Origin: Burkholderiales bacterium
GTDB lineage: Bacteria > Pseudomonadota > Gammaproteobacteria > Burkholderiales > Burkholderiaceae_C
Length of the DNA stretch: 64,000 bases
NCBI GenBank assembly: GCA_020354665.1
Contig: CP070653.1
Span: 550,946-614,945, forward strand
Direction: 5' to 3'
In this document: piece by piece, positions 27,878-38,696 of the stretch
Position numbering within the stretch: position 1 is the first letter of the stretch
Layout: each line of letters starts with the position of its first letter
The notes under the pieces: model-generated
Database searches by the model: none
Seen by the model: the letters and a program-made list of their open reading frames with translations, nothing else
What the model was told of the DNA's origin: nothing
Program-made: the position numbers and the translations under genes

Positions 27878-28378
27878 TCAGTCGCGGAAATTGGTGAACG
27901 CGAGTGGCAGGTCGGCGACCTCGCGCTTGATCACTGCGATCGCGGCCTGCAGGTCATCGCGTTTGGCGCCGGTGACGCGTACCGTTTCGCCTTGGATCGC
28001 CGCCTGCAACCTGAGCTTGCTCTGCTTGACCAGGCTCTGAATCTTCTTGCCTGTCTCGCTGTCGATGCCACTCTTGACCGGCACCGGCTGCCTGAGCTTG
28101 TCGCCACCGAGCTTCTCGGGCTTCTCGTCGAGCTTGACGAAGCGCGCGTCCACCCCGCGCTTGGCCAGCTTGGCCAGCAGGATGTCGCGCACCTGACCGA
28201 GCTGGAAGTCGCTGTCCGCACACAGCGCGATCGCGCGCTCCTTGCCCTTTTCCGTGAGCTCGACGCGTGCGTCGGAGCCTTTGAAGTCGAAGCGCGTGCC
28301 GATTTCCTTATTGGCCTGGTCCACCGCGTTGCGGAGTTCGACCAGATTGGGCTCGACGACGACATCGAAGCTGGGCAT
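27878..28378 (-). CDS. yajQ: YajQ family nucleotide/cyclic-di-GMP-binding protein
   Basis: A 166-residue protein with the full YajQ pattern: [20 protein letters not shown] at the start, [12 protein letters not shown], then [20 protein letters not shown] and a C-terminal ferredoxin-like half ending FTNFRD. Members bind nucleotides, and some (Xanthomonas YajQ homologue) bind cyclic-di-GMP and act on transcription. The start at 28378 lies 45 bp from the divergent murB start, so the two share a very short control region. Confidence 0.94.
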   Translation of the reverse strand: MPSFDVVVEPNLVELRNAVDQANKEIGTRFDFKGSDARVELTEKGKERAIALCADSDFQLGQVRDILLAKLAKRGVDARFVKLDEKPEKLGGDKLRQPVPVKSGIDSETGKKIQSLVKQSKLRLQAAIQGETVRVTGAKRDDLQAAIAVIKREVADLPLAFTNFRD

Positions 28379-28423
28379 GACGGATCGATCGGCAAATCGC
28401 GCTGGGGATGCGAAAATTGTGCC

Positions 28424-29455
28424 ATGCAAACCGACCTCGTGATCGAGGAAAACTGCAGCCTGCGTGACTGCAACAGCTTTGGCCTGCCCGCGGTCGCGCG
28501 CCGACTCGTGCGCGTGACGAGCGAGGCCGACGTGAAACGGCTCGTCGACGATGCGCGGCTCGGCCGTGCGCCGAAGTTCATCCTCGGCGGCGGCAGCAAC
28601 ATCGTGCTGACGCGCGACATCGCGTCGGATGTCGTGGTCAAGGTCGAAGTGCGCGGCCGGCAGCTCGTCGAGGAGCGCGACGATGCGTGGATCGTCGAGG
28701 CGGGTGCCGGCGAGTCCTGGCATGACTTTGTCGCGTGGACGCTCGACCAGCAGTGGCCGGGGCTCGAGAATCTGGCGCTGATTCCTGGCACGGCCGGTGC
28801 GGCGCCGGTGCAAAACATCGGTGCCTACGGTGTGGAATTGAGTGACCGCTTCGACTCGCTCGATGCGGTGGACCTGACGACCGGTCGGACCGTGACACTG
28901 GCTGTCGATGCGTTGCGCTTCGGCTACCGAGACAGCATCTTCAAGCACGAACTCGCGGGCAAGAGCGTGATCACGCGGGTGCGGTTTCTTCTGCCCCGAC
29001 CTTGGCGCCCGGTGCTCGGCTACGTCGATCTGGCGCGCAAGGTGGCCGAAAGGGGCCCTACGGCCCCCGACGCGCGGCAGATCTTCGACTGGGTGTGCGA
29101 AATCCGCCGTGCGAAGCTGCCCGACCCGGCGGTGATCGGCAACGCCGGCAGTTTCTTCAAGAATCCCGTCGTTACGCTCGAGCAGTGCCGCGACATCATC
29201 GGCCGCGATCCTTCGGTCGTGCACTACCCGATGACCGACGGCAGCGTGAAGCTCGCGGCGGGCTGGCTGATCGATGCATGCGGTTGGAAGGGCAAGTCGA
29301 TCGGTCGCGCCGGCGTCTACGACCGGCACTCGCTGGTGCTCGTCAACCGGGGCGGCGCCAGTGGCGCCGAGGTGGTCACGCTCGCACGCGCGATCCAGGA
29401 AAGCGTCTACGGCCGCTTCGGCATTCGGCTGGAACCGGAACCCGTGGTCGTTTGA
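28424..29455 (+). CDS. murB: UDP-N-acetylmuramate dehydrogenase (UDP-N-acetylenolpyruvoylglucosamine reductase)
   Basis: A 343-residue cytoplasmic flavoenzyme of peptidoglycan precursor synthesis that reduces the enolpyruvyl group with NADPH. It opens with [15 protein letters not shown] and the FAD-binding [10 protein letters not shown]. It then shows [20 protein letters not shown], the catalytic-Ser loop [10 protein letters not shown], and a C-terminal [14 protein letters not shown]...EPEPVVV. The length and the extra C-terminal segment are those of type I MurB as in E. coli. An upstream in-frame extension runs through yajQ antisense and is not used. Confidence 0.95.
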   Translation: MQTDLVIEENCSLRDCNSFGLPAVARRLVRVTSEADVKRLVDDARLGRAPKFILGGGSNIVLTRDIASDVVVKVEVRGRQLVEERDDAWIVEAGAGESWHDFVAWTLDQQWPGLENLALIPGTAGAAPVQNIGAYGVELSDRFDSLDAVDLTTGRTVTLAVDALRFGYRDSIFKHELAGKSVITRVRFLLPRPWRPVLGYVDLARKVAERGPTAPDARQIFDWVCEIRRAKLPDPAVIGNAGSFFKNPVVTLEQCRDIIGRDPSVVHYPMTDGSVKLAAGWLIDACGWKGKSIGRAGVYDRHSLVLVNRGGASGAEVVTLARAIQESVYGRFGIRLEPEPVVV

Positions 29456-29610
29456 GGCGGCCTGCGGCGCGCGTGAGCGGGCGCCGCGACGAGCCGGCCA
29501 GTCCGCAACGGCCGTTGGCGCGAGGGCGGTGCGCGAGGCGTTGCGGCCGCGCAAGCGGCGATGCACTGCTTGCTACCATGCACGCCTTCGCTCTGAGTTC
29601 AAGGTGGCCG

Positions 29611-30942
29611 ATGGGCACGCATCCGGGTTTTCGATCACCGCGTCTCCTGCTGCCCAGGTCCGGCATGGACCTGCGCAAGTGGGCCGTGATCGCCTGCGAC
29701 CAGTACACGTCGGAGCCCGAATACTGGCATCGCGTTGCGCAGGAAGTTGGCGATGCGCCGTCGACGCTGCAGCTGATCTTTCCCGAGGTGTACCTCGAGT
29801 CGGCCGATGCGTCGGCGCGCGTTGTGCGAATTCAGCAGGCGATGCGGCGTTATCTCGCGGATGGGGTTTTCGTCGAGCATGCCGGCCCGGTCTACGTCGA
29901 GCGGACCGTCGACGGGCGCGTGCGCCGCGGCCTGATGCTCGAGCTCGACCTCGAGCACTACGATTTCAGCGAAGGTTCCACGAGCCTCATTCGCCCGACC
30001 GAGGGCACGATGGTGGCTCGGCTGGCGCCGCGCATCGAGGTGCGCCGCGGCGCCGAACTCGAGCTGCCGCACATTCTCGTGCTGATCGACGATCCGGCCT
30101 GTACCGTGATCGAGCCGATTGCCGCCGCGCGCGCCGCGGCCGCGCCCTTGTACGAGACCGAGCTGATGCTCGGCGGCGGCAGCGTTGCGGGTTACGCCGT
30201 TGATGCGACGCTCGCCGAGCGCGCATTGCAGGCGCTCTCCGATCTCGCGCGGCCGCAGGCCTTCGCGCAACGCTATGGCGTGAGCGCCGAGACGCCGCCG
30301 ATGCTGTTCGCGGTCGGCGACGGCAATCACTCGCTGGCCACCGCCAAGGCGATCTGGCAGCAGGCGAAGGCGACCGTCGGTGCGGAGCATCCGAGCCGTT
30401 ACGCGCTGGTCGAGGTCGAGAACATCCACGATCCGGCATTGCACTTCGCGCCGATCCACCGGCTGCTGTTCGGTGTGCGCAGCGACGTGCGGGCGGCGCT
30501 GTCCGAAGCATTCGGTGATCGCCTGACCTGTACCGACGTGGCGAACGCTGCGGCGATGCGCGAGCGCGTCCGCGCCTTGCGGGCTCAGGCGGCCGGCGCG
30601 GCGTGGGCGCACCCATGCGCGGGGCTGATCGGCCCCGGCGCGCGCTTCAGCGTGATCGAGATCGCCGACCCGCCGTCGGCGTTGGCCGTGGGTACGCTGC
30701 AGCCGTTCATCGACCGTTTCATCGAGCGTGGCGGTGCCGTGCAGATCGACTACGTGCACGGCGACGACGTGCTCGAGCGTTTGGCGCAGCAGGGCGACTC
30801 GGCCGGGTTTTACCTCGGCACCGTCGGCAAGGGCGAGCTGCTACGCCGTGTCGTGCGCGAAGGACCGCTGCCGCGCAAGACGTTCTCGATGGGCGAGGCG
30901 CACGAGAAGCGGTACTACGTCGAGGCGCGCCACATCCGCTGA
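29611..30942 (+). CDS. DUF1015 family protein
   Basis: A 443-residue protein from the ATG at 29611, which has AAGGTGG upstream; an ATG at 29578 is the alternative. The DUF1015 pattern is clear: WAVIACDQYTSEPEYWHRV early, then LMLELDLEHYDFSEGSTSLIR, FAVGDGNHSLATAKAIW in the middle and FSMGEAHEKRYYVEAR at the end. The family is common and uncharacterised; the GDGNHS block suggests an enzyme site. It follows murB on the same strand after about 155 bp. Confidence 0.88.
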   Translation: MGTHPGFRSPRLLLPRSGMDLRKWAVIACDQYTSEPEYWHRVAQEVGDAPSTLQLIFPEVYLESADASARVVRIQQAMRRYLADGVFVEHAGPVYVERTVDGRVRRGLMLELDLEHYDFSEGSTSLIRPTEGTMVARLAPRIEVRRGAELELPHILVLIDDPACTVIEPIAAARAAAAPLYETELMLGGGSVAGYAVDATLAERALQALSDLARPQAFAQRYGVSAETPPMLFAVGDGNHSLATAKAIWQQAKATVGAEHPSRYALVEVENIHDPALHFAPIHRLLFGVRSDVRAALSEAFGDRLTCTDVANAAAMRERVRALRAQAAGAAWAHPCAGLIGPGARFSVIEIADPPSALAVGTLQPFIDRFIERGGAVQIDYVHGDDVLERLAQQGDSAGFYLGTVGKGELLRRVVREGPLPRKTFSMGEAHEKRYYVEARHIR

Positions 30943-30974
30943 GCGCAGGCAACTTGGCCGACCCCGCGGCCTGC

Positions 30975-30998
30975 GGCGCGACGCTGATGCGTCGCGCC
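30975..30998. terminator. Strong hairpin between convergent DUF1015 and Spy-like genes
   Basis: GGCGCGACG (30975-30983) and CGTCGCGCC (30990-30998) are perfect 9-bp arms around CTGATG, 32 bp past the DUF1015 stop. There is no U-tract on either strand. It probably ends transcription from both sides. Confidence 0.55.
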
Positions 30999-31066
30999 TG
31001 CCGCTCGCGAATCCCTGCGCGTCGTCAAATCCTCGGTCCGCCGCCGCGCTCGCGCACTGCCTCGCA

Positions 31067-31711
31067 TCAGTCGAAGGGGCATCCGGGGCCCATGCCCCAG
31101 CCCGGGCCGCCGCCGTAGCCGCGACCGGGCCCTTGCCCGTAGCCGCGGCCGGGTCCCGCCCCAAAGCCAGGGCCGGCAAGGCGGCGGTCAGCCACGGTCT
31201 TCTGGTCGGCCGTGAGCACCGCGTACAAGTCCTTCACGACGACCGCGCGCGCCTCCGCATTGGCCTCGCGCAACTTGAACATCGCGGCGCGCAGGGCCTC
31301 GAAGTCGGCCGGTGTCTTGCCGGCGGCCTGCGGACCATGCATCTGCTCCTGCATCTGCCGGTGCATCGCCTGTAGCGACTCGGCCTGCTCCTTGGTCTGC
31401 TTCTCGAGCGCGGCCCACGCAGGTTCCTGCGCGGCGGTGATCTTCAGTTCGGTCTTCAGCGCCGCGAGCCAGCCGGCGACCGCGGCTTCGGCTTCGGGGC
31501 CGGAGGCCCATCCGCCCATGCCGGGCCCCATGCCGTAACCCATGCCGCCGTGCATGCCATAGCCGGGCCCCATGCCGTAACCCATGCCGCCGTGCATGCC
31601 ATAGCCGGGCCCCATGCCATAGCCGCCACCCGGGTGAGCGAGGCTCAGTCCCCCGGCGGTCAATGCGAGGGCAGCAACGGCGCCTGCGACGATCTTGGTG
31701 GTAAGTTTCAT
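31067..31711 (-). CDS. Spy/CpxP-like periplasmic protein rich in Gly, Met and His
   Basis: A 214-residue protein. A signal peptide covers residues 1-25 (VAALALTAGGLSLA). Residues 27-67 are a Gly/Met/Tyr/His-rich stretch with two exact copies of YGMGPGYGMHGGMG. A helical core (75-175) follows with an LTADQ sequence like the LTxxQ motif of Spy and CpxP, and the end is again glycine-rich. Spy proteins are periplasmic chaperones; Met/His repeats are often metal-binding. It diverges from an OmpR/EnvZ-type pair and is likely a target of it (inference). Confidence 0.75.
   Translation of the reverse strand: MKLTTKIVAGAVAALALTAGGLSLAHPGGGYGMGPGYGMHGGMGYGMGPGYGMHGGMGYGMGPGMGGWASGPEAEAAVAGWLAALKTELKITAAQEPAWAALEKQTKEQAESLQAMHRQMQEQMHGPQAAGKTPADFEALRAAMFKLREANAEARAVVVKDLYAVLTADQKTVADRRLAGPGFGAGPGRGYGQGPGRGYGGGPGWGMGPGCPFD
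31521..31622 (-). repeat. Perfect 42-bp tandem repeat (two full copies and a partial third)
   Basis: 31521-31562 and 31563-31604 are identical over all 42 bases, and 31605-31622 begins a third copy. The unit is 14 codons, so gain or loss of a copy keeps the frame. It codes for the Met/His/Gly-rich segment of the Spy-like protein. Confidence 0.9.
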
Positions 31712-31934
31712 GATTCGTGTCCTATCTCTGGTCCTCTGTTAGGACAGGGCCTGCCGGCTCCGCCCGGTTGCGAGGGCTCTCGCAACGCCTTCATTGGGCG
31801 ACCGCAATGTAAGCGGGGGATGTCGGCCGCAGGCCTTTTTGTCGCGCAGCGCGACAGCCAGGCGGATTGACACGCTGTGATACTTTTTCGCCGCCGGACC
31901 GCACGGTGGCGGCGCTAGGCTCAACGCCGAGGCT
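31712..31934. promoter_or_regulatory. Divergent control region between Spy-like gene and two-component genes
   Basis: A stem-loop GTTGCGAG-ggct-CTCGCAAC lies at 31767-31786. A near-perfect palindrome TGTCGCGC-A-GCGCGACA lies at 31840-31856. Beyond it, TTGACA (31867-31872) and TGTGATACT (extended -10-like, around 31876-31884) are visible but spaced too closely to be one promoter. The palindrome is well placed to act on the plus-strand regulator promoter. Confidence 0.5.
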
Positions 31935-32699
31935 ATGGAACGCACCGACCACATCCTGATCGTCGACGACGACGCCGAAATCCGCAGCCTGCTCGGCCGC
32001 TACCTCGAGAAGAACGGCCTGCGCGCGACCGCGGTGGGCGACGGGCGCGCGATGTGGCAGGCGCTGGACGCCGGTGTGTTCGATCTGGTCGTGCTCGACC
32101 TGATGCTGCCCGGCGACGATGGGCTGACGCTGTGCCGCATGCTGCGCGCGAAGTCCGACATTCCGGTGATCATGCTCACCGCCCGTGGCGAAGAGACCGA
32201 CCGCATCGTCGGCCTCGAAATGGGCGCCGACGACTACGTGCCGAAGCCGTTCAGCGCGCGCGAGCTGCTGGCGCGCATCAAGGTCGTGCTGCGCCGTACG
32301 CGCAGCCTGCCGCGCAACCTGCACCCCGAGCAGGAACCGCAGTTGCGCTTCGGCGACTGGGTGCTCGACACGGCGCACCGCCAGCTGGTCGGACCCGACG
32401 GCGTGGTGGTGCCGCTCTCCGGCGCCGAATACCGGCTGCTGCGCATCTTCGTAAGCCATCCCAACCGGGTGCTCAATCGAGACCAGCTGGTCGAGCTGAC
32501 GCAGGGTCGCGAAGCCGACGCACTCGATCGCAGCATCGACGTGCAGGTCAGCCGGCTGCGCCATCGACTGGGCGACGACCCGCGCGAGCCGCGGCTGATC
32601 AAGACCGTGCGTGGCGAAGGCTACGTGCTGGCGGTGTCGGTGCAGCCCGTGCACGCCGGCAACGCCGCAGCGCCGGGCGGTGCGGCGGGGTCCCGATGA
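31935..32699 (+). CDS. OmpR/PhoB family response regulator
   Basis: A 254-residue transcription factor. The receiver (about 5-118) has Asp11-13, phospho-acceptor Asp55 (VLDLMLPG), Thr83 and Lys105 (PKPF). The winged-helix output (about 140-235) has GAEYRLLRIF, LNRDQLVEL and RSIDVQVSRLRHRLGDDP with the RGEGYVLA hairpin. Its TGA overlaps the ATG of the sensor kinase gene (ATGA). It is divergent from the Spy-like gene, which it probably controls. Confidence 0.93.
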   Translation: MERTDHILIVDDDAEIRSLLGRYLEKNGLRATAVGDGRAMWQALDAGVFDLVVLDLMLPGDDGLTLCRMLRAKSDIPVIMLTARGEETDRIVGLEMGADDYVPKPFSARELLARIKVVLRRTRSLPRNLHPEQEPQLRFGDWVLDTAHRQLVGPDGVVVPLSGAEYRLLRIFVSHPNRVLNRDQLVELTQGREADALDRSIDVQVSRLRHRLGDDPREPRLIKTVRGEGYVLAVSVQPVHAGNAAAPGGAAGSR

Positions 32700-34207
32700 G
32701 CGTCCCGGCACGCGCGGCGGAAGGCGCGTCGTCCAGCCCGACGGCAGCCATGCAACCTTGCGCTCAAAGCGGATGGCTGGCGCGGCTGCTGCCGCAGTCC
32801 CTGTTCGGCCGCCTCGTGGCGGTGCTGGGAGTGGGACTGCTGGTGGCGCAATTGCTGAGCGCGGCGATCAACCTCGCGGAGCGTGAGAGCCTGCTGCTCA
32901 CGTCAGGCGGCATGCAGCAAGCACATCGAATCGCCGACGTGGTCAAGCTGCTTGACTCGATGGGGCCGGCCGAGCGCGAGCGCATCGTCGCGGTGCTCAA
33001 TGTGCCACCGCTGGTGCTGTCGCTGAACGATGCTCCGACGGCACCGGCTGCCTCGGCCGGCAACGGCGCCGGACCACCCGCCCGCATGTACCGCACGATG
33101 CTGCGCGCGCTGCTGGGAGATGAACGCGAAGTGCGTGTTGAAACGGCACCTTCGACGGACCCCCCGGCAACACCCGGGCCCGGGTGGGGTGGTGTCGGCC
33201 CGAGGCACGGTCCCGGGATGATGGGTGGCGACATGAGCAACATGCACGGGGCGCACGGGGCGAACGTGCTGCGCACGCAGGTGCAGTTGATCGATGGGCG
33301 CTGGGCGCGGTTCGACAGCGAGGCCCCATCGCTGCCGGACGGTCCGCCGTGGCGGCTCGCGCTCACGCTGGCGGTGCTGCTCATCGCGGTTCTCGCGCTG
33401 TCTTACCTGGCGGTGCGCTGGGTGACGCGGCCGTTGCACGTCTTGGCGACGGCGGCCGACGAACTCGGCCGCGACCTGCGACGCCCGCCGCTGCCCGAGG
33501 CGGGCCCGCTCGAGATTCGCCGAGCGGCACGCGCCTTCAACACGATGCAGGCCCGGCTGGCGCGGTTCATCGAGGACCGCACGCGCATCCTGGCGGCGAT
33601 GTCGCACGACCTGAAAACGCCGATCACCCGCATGCGGCTGCGCGCCGAGCTGCTCGACGACGACGAGACGCGCCGGCGCTTCGAAGCCGATCTCGACGAA
33701 ATGCAGTCGATGGTGCACGAGACGCTGGACTTCATGCGCGGGCTGGGCGGCAGCGAGGTGGCGCAGGCGGTCGATGTCAACGCGCTACTCGAGAGCGTGC
33801 AGGCCGACCAGCAGGCGATGGGCCGAGAGGTACGCCTCGAGGGCAGGGCGCGGACGCCTTACGTTGGCGTCGCTTCGCTGCTCAGGCGCTGCCTGGCCAA
33901 TCTGATCGACAACGCGGTGCTCTATGGCGGCCGGGCACGCGTCGAGGTTGACGATGGCCCGGCGTGGCTTACGGTACGCGTGTGCGATGAAGGGCCGGGC
34001 ATTCCAGAGCGCGAGCTGCACAACGTGTTCGAGCCTTTCTATCGACTCGAGGCATCGCGCAATCGCGCCACCGGTGGCACCGGCCTCGGCCTGACGATCG
34101 CGCGCAACATCGCACAGACGCACGGCGGCGACATTTCGCTGCGCAACCATCCCGACGGTGGGCTCGAGGCCGTGCTCACGCTGCCACGCGCACCCGGCGG
34201 AACGTGA
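32696..34207 (+). CDS. Sensor histidine kinase with Met/His-rich periplasmic domain
   Basis: A 503-residue EnvZ-like kinase. Membrane helices lie at about 37-59 and 220-241, enclosing a periplasmic domain of about 160 residues with the cluster HGPGMMGGDMSNMHGAHG at 171-188. After a HAMP segment (242-290) come the H-box with His304 (AAMSHDLKTPITR), the N-box (CLANLIDNAVLYG), DEGPGIP and GTGLGLTIA. All catalytic parts are intact. The Met/His cluster echoes the repeats of the divergent Spy-like protein and suggests copper, silver or another soft metal as the signal (inference). Confidence 0.92.
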   Translation: MSVPARAAEGASSSPTAAMQPCAQSGWLARLLPQSLFGRLVAVLGVGLLVAQLLSAAINLAERESLLLTSGGMQQAHRIADVVKLLDSMGPAERERIVAVLNVPPLVLSLNDAPTAPAASAGNGAGPPARMYRTMLRALLGDEREVRVETAPSTDPPATPGPGWGGVGPRHGPGMMGGDMSNMHGAHGANVLRTQVQLIDGRWARFDSEAPSLPDGPPWRLALTLAVLLIAVLALSYLAVRWVTRPLHVLATAADELGRDLRRPPLPEAGPLEIRRAARAFNTMQARLARFIEDRTRILAAMSHDLKTPITRMRLRAELLDDDETRRRFEADLDEMQSMVHETLDFMRGLGGSEVAQAVDVNALLESVQADQQAMGREVRLEGRARTPYVGVASLLRRCLANLIDNAVLYGGRARVEVDDGPAWLTVRVCDEGPGIPERELHNVFEPFYRLEASRNRATGGTGLGLTIARNIAQTHGGDISLRNHPDGGLEAVLTLPRAPGGT

Positions 34208-34283
34208 CGCGAACGGCGAGGGGGCGGCCGATGCACCAAGTGTGTAAAGATCGCCAGAGCTTCCAGCGTTGCGAGGGAATTCC

Positions 34284-34997
34284 ATGCCGACGACCGACTT
34301 GCTCCACCCGCAATACGTGATCGATATCGGACCGCGCCCGTCGCTGCCGGTGGCGGGCCGCGCGGAGCGGTTTCCGGTCGGCCGCATCTACTGCGTCGGC
34401 CGCAACTACGCCGACCATGCGCGCGAGATGGGCCACGACCCCGACCGCGAGCCGCCGTTCTTCTTCATGAAAGCCGCCGATTCGATCGTGCAGGACAACG
34501 CCGTGCTGGCCTACCCGGTGGGCAGCAAGGACGTCCACCACGAAATCGAGCTGGTGGTGGCGATCGGCAAGGGTGGCAGGAACATTACGGTGGACAAAGC
34601 GCTCGAGCACGTCTGGGGCTACGGCATCGGCCTGGACATGACACGGCGCGACATCCAGGGCGAGGCGAAGAAGATGGGGCGGCCCTGGGAGATGGGCAAG
34701 AGCTTCGACGAGTCAGCGCCGGTGTCGGCGCTGCGGCCAGCCAGCGAAATCGGCCATCCGGCCCGGGGCGCGATCACCCTGCGAGTCAACGGCGTGCTCA
34801 GGCAGCAGGGTGACCTGGCGATGCAAATCTGGAACGTGCCCGAGCAGATCGCCTATCTGTCGAGCCTGATCACGCTGCAGCCCGGCGACCTGATCTTCTC
34901 GGGCACGCCGGCCGGCGTCGGTCCAATCCAGCCTGGCGACAAGCTCGAAGGACACATCGACGGCGTCGGTGATCTGACCGTCACCTACCGCAGATAG
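34284..34997 (+). CDS. Fumarylacetoacetate hydrolase (FAH) family protein
   Basis: A 237-residue member of the FAH superfamily, whose small members hydrolyse, isomerise or decarboxylate beta-diketo acids. The start of the fold is IYCVGRNYADHAREMG. Metal-binding residues appear in HHEIELVVAIGK and the later GLDMTRRDIQ, and the end is the typical LQPGDLIFSGTPAGVGPIQPGD. A GAGGGA precedes the ATG at 34284. No tyrosine-degradation genes are near, so acylpyruvase (YcgM-like) is a likely activity. Confidence 0.9.
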   Translation: MPTTDLLHPQYVIDIGPRPSLPVAGRAERFPVGRIYCVGRNYADHAREMGHDPDREPPFFFMKAADSIVQDNAVLAYPVGSKDVHHEIELVVAIGKGGRNITVDKALEHVWGYGIGLDMTRRDIQGEAKKMGRPWEMGKSFDESAPVSALRPASEIGHPARGAITLRVNGVLRQQGDLAMQIWNVPEQIAYLSSLITLQPGDLIFSGTPAGVGPIQPGDKLEGHIDGVGDLTVTYRR

Positions 34998-35023
34998 GCG
35001 CCACGCGTTGCCAGAAGCGCGGC

Positions 35024-35046
35024 GCCGGCCGAAACCGCGGGCCGGC
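35024..35046. terminator. Hairpin between convergent FAH-family and argG genes
   Basis: GCCGGCC (35024-35030) and GGCCGGC (35040-35046) form a perfect 7-bp stem with a 9-nt loop in the 53-bp convergent gap. There is no clear U-tract. Confidence 0.4.
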
Positions 35047-35050
35047 AACC

Positions 35051-37073
<2,023 letters not shown>

Positions 37074-37077
<4 letters not shown>

Positions 37078-37361
37078 GGATTCTCGTCGGCGAGCAGATC
37101 CTGCGTCTGCCGGTGGCGCTTCATGTAGACGCGCACGTAGCTGCACGCCGGCACCACCTTCAGGTTCTGCTCGCGCGCCCACTCGAGTCCCACGCGCACG
37201 AGTTCCGCCGCGATGGCTTGGCCGCGCAGCGGCGGCACGACGAAGGTGTAGGTGAACATCACCTCGCCATCATGCTCGTGCAGGCGGTAGTCGAGGCGGC
37301 ACAGGTGGCCCTCGACGACCGCTTCGAAGCGATGCGCGCCGGGGTTGTGAACCACATGCAT
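37074..37361 (-). CDS. GNAT family N-acetyltransferase (small YjdJ-like type)
   Basis: A 95-residue protein from the ATG at 37361. It shows the compact GNAT core: a substrate strand (CRLDYRLHEHDGEVMFTYTFV), then the acetyl-CoA loop VPPLRGQAIAAELVRVGLEWA and CSYVRVYMKRH. This is the short class with an RGxGxA-type loop in degenerate form. The acceptor is unknown. It overlaps DUF924 by four bases, so both are likely made together. Confidence 0.85.
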
Positions 37362-37777
37362 CAGCGATTGGTCAAGTCGAGGCAACGACCTGCGCCGGTC
37401 GCCGTTGGCACGATTGTTCGCAGCCGGCGATCACGGCGAAGGCGCCAGCCGGATCGTGCCGCCGGGCCACCGGTACGCTGGCATCTGCCAGGCCGGAGAA
37501 CCCGCGCGAACGATCCTGCGCTATCGTTTGCTGGAGCGCGCAGGGCATGGGTCAGAAGACAAGCCATCATCCGTCGATCGTTCTCCGACGGCTGGCGTGC
37601 GAGCGTCACCGTCCGTTTCGCATGGGCACGGCGGGGCCCGTCTGCGGGTTGCAGTCGGCCCATCGGCCCGGCCCCATTGGCGGCCGTCACACAGCCGCAA
37701 GCCCAGAGCGCATGCGAACGCGACTTTGCCACAGCGGCGACAACAATCACGCTATTGGGTAATGCCAAGGAGACAGC
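37362..37777. other. Intergenic region, no gene recognised
   Basis: About 415 bp between the divergent GNAT and potassium channel genes. Open frames exist on both strands but show no recognisable protein. I see no strong inverted repeat. It presumably holds both promoters. Confidence 0.4.
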
Positions 37778-38668
37778 ATGAATGCGATCCCCCCGACTCG
37801 TGCTGGCCTGCGTCTGGAGGCCGACTTCGGTCGGCCACAGACGGGCTGGCGGCTGCGCGCCTACACCATCATTTTCGAGGCCGAGACGCGGGCGGGTCGG
37901 CTGTTCGACATCGCGCTGATCTGGGTGATCCTGGCCAGCGTCGCCGTGGTGATGCTCGATAGCGTCGAACCGATCAGGGCGCGCTGGGGTCGTCTGTTCG
38001 ACGTCCTCGAGTGGATCTTCACCGCGCTGTTCACGGTCGAGTACCTGATCCGCCTGGCATGCGTGCGCCGGCCGATGCGCTATGCGCGCAGCTTCTTCGG
38101 CGTGATCGACCTGCTGGCCATCGCGCCGACGTACGTGGCGTTCTTCTTTCCCGCGCTGCAGGCGTTGATCGACGTGCGGGTGCTGCGTCTGCTGCGCGTG
38201 TTCCGCGTGCTGAAGCTCGTCGAATACGTCTACGAATATGGCGCGCTCGTGCGTGCACTGTGGTCGACCCGGCGCAAGGTGCTGGTCTTCCTTTCGGTCG
38301 TGCTGCTCGTCGTGCTCGTGATGGGCACACTGATGTACGTGATCGAAGGGCCCGGCAACGGCTTCACCAGCGTGCCGATCTCGGTCTACTGGGCGATCAC
38401 GACGATGACCACGGTCGGTTTCGGCGACATCACGCCGAGGACCGACCTCGGCCGCCTGATCGCGTCATTGATGATGCTGATCGGCTGGGGCACGCTGGCC
38501 GTGCCGACCGGCATCGTCAGCGCCGAGTTCACCGCGCAGCGCCTGCGTCCGCCGCCGACCACGCGCACGTGCCCCGAGTGCCTCAGCGAGGGTCACCTCG
38601 CCAACGCCCGGTTCTGCCGGGACTGCGGTGTGAAGCTGCCGCCGCTGCAGCGCGATCCCGGCATCTGA
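37778..38668 (+). CDS. Voltage-gated-type potassium channel with C-terminal zinc ribbon
   Basis: A 296-residue inner-membrane channel subunit. Six helices are visible. S4 carries spaced arginines (RVLRLLRVFRVLKL, 134-147), and the pore loop has the selectivity filter TTVGFGD at 211-217, so K+ is the expected ion and voltage sensing is plausible. After S6 the tail holds CPEC (265-268) and CRDC (280-283), a small zinc ribbon in the cytoplasm. AAGGAGA precedes the ATG. The zinc ribbon is an unusual addition and may act in assembly or gating. Confidence 0.9.
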   Translation: MNAIPPTRAGLRLEADFGRPQTGWRLRAYTIIFEAETRAGRLFDIALIWVILASVAVVMLDSVEPIRARWGRLFDVLEWIFTALFTVEYLIRLACVRRPMRYARSFFGVIDLLAIAPTYVAFFFPALQALIDVRVLRLLRVFRVLKLVEYVYEYGALVRALWSTRRKVLVFLSVVLLVVLVMGTLMYVIEGPGNGFTSVPISVYWAITTMTTVGFGDITPRTDLGRLIASLMMLIGWGTLAVPTGIVSAEFTAQRLRPPPTTRTCPECLSEGHLANARFCRDCGVKLPPLQRDPGI

Positions 38669-38696
38669 CCCTGCCCGCCCTGCACGCGAGTCGGCT

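Noticed and set aside
31521-31622. A CRISPR-like array
   Set aside because: The 42-bp units are directly joined without spacers and lie in frame within a coding region.
32054-32695. An extended N-terminus of the sensor kinase
   Set aside because: It overlaps the response regulator gene in another frame and is Ala/Arg-rich. The ATG at 32696 gives a normal kinase and an ATGA overlap.
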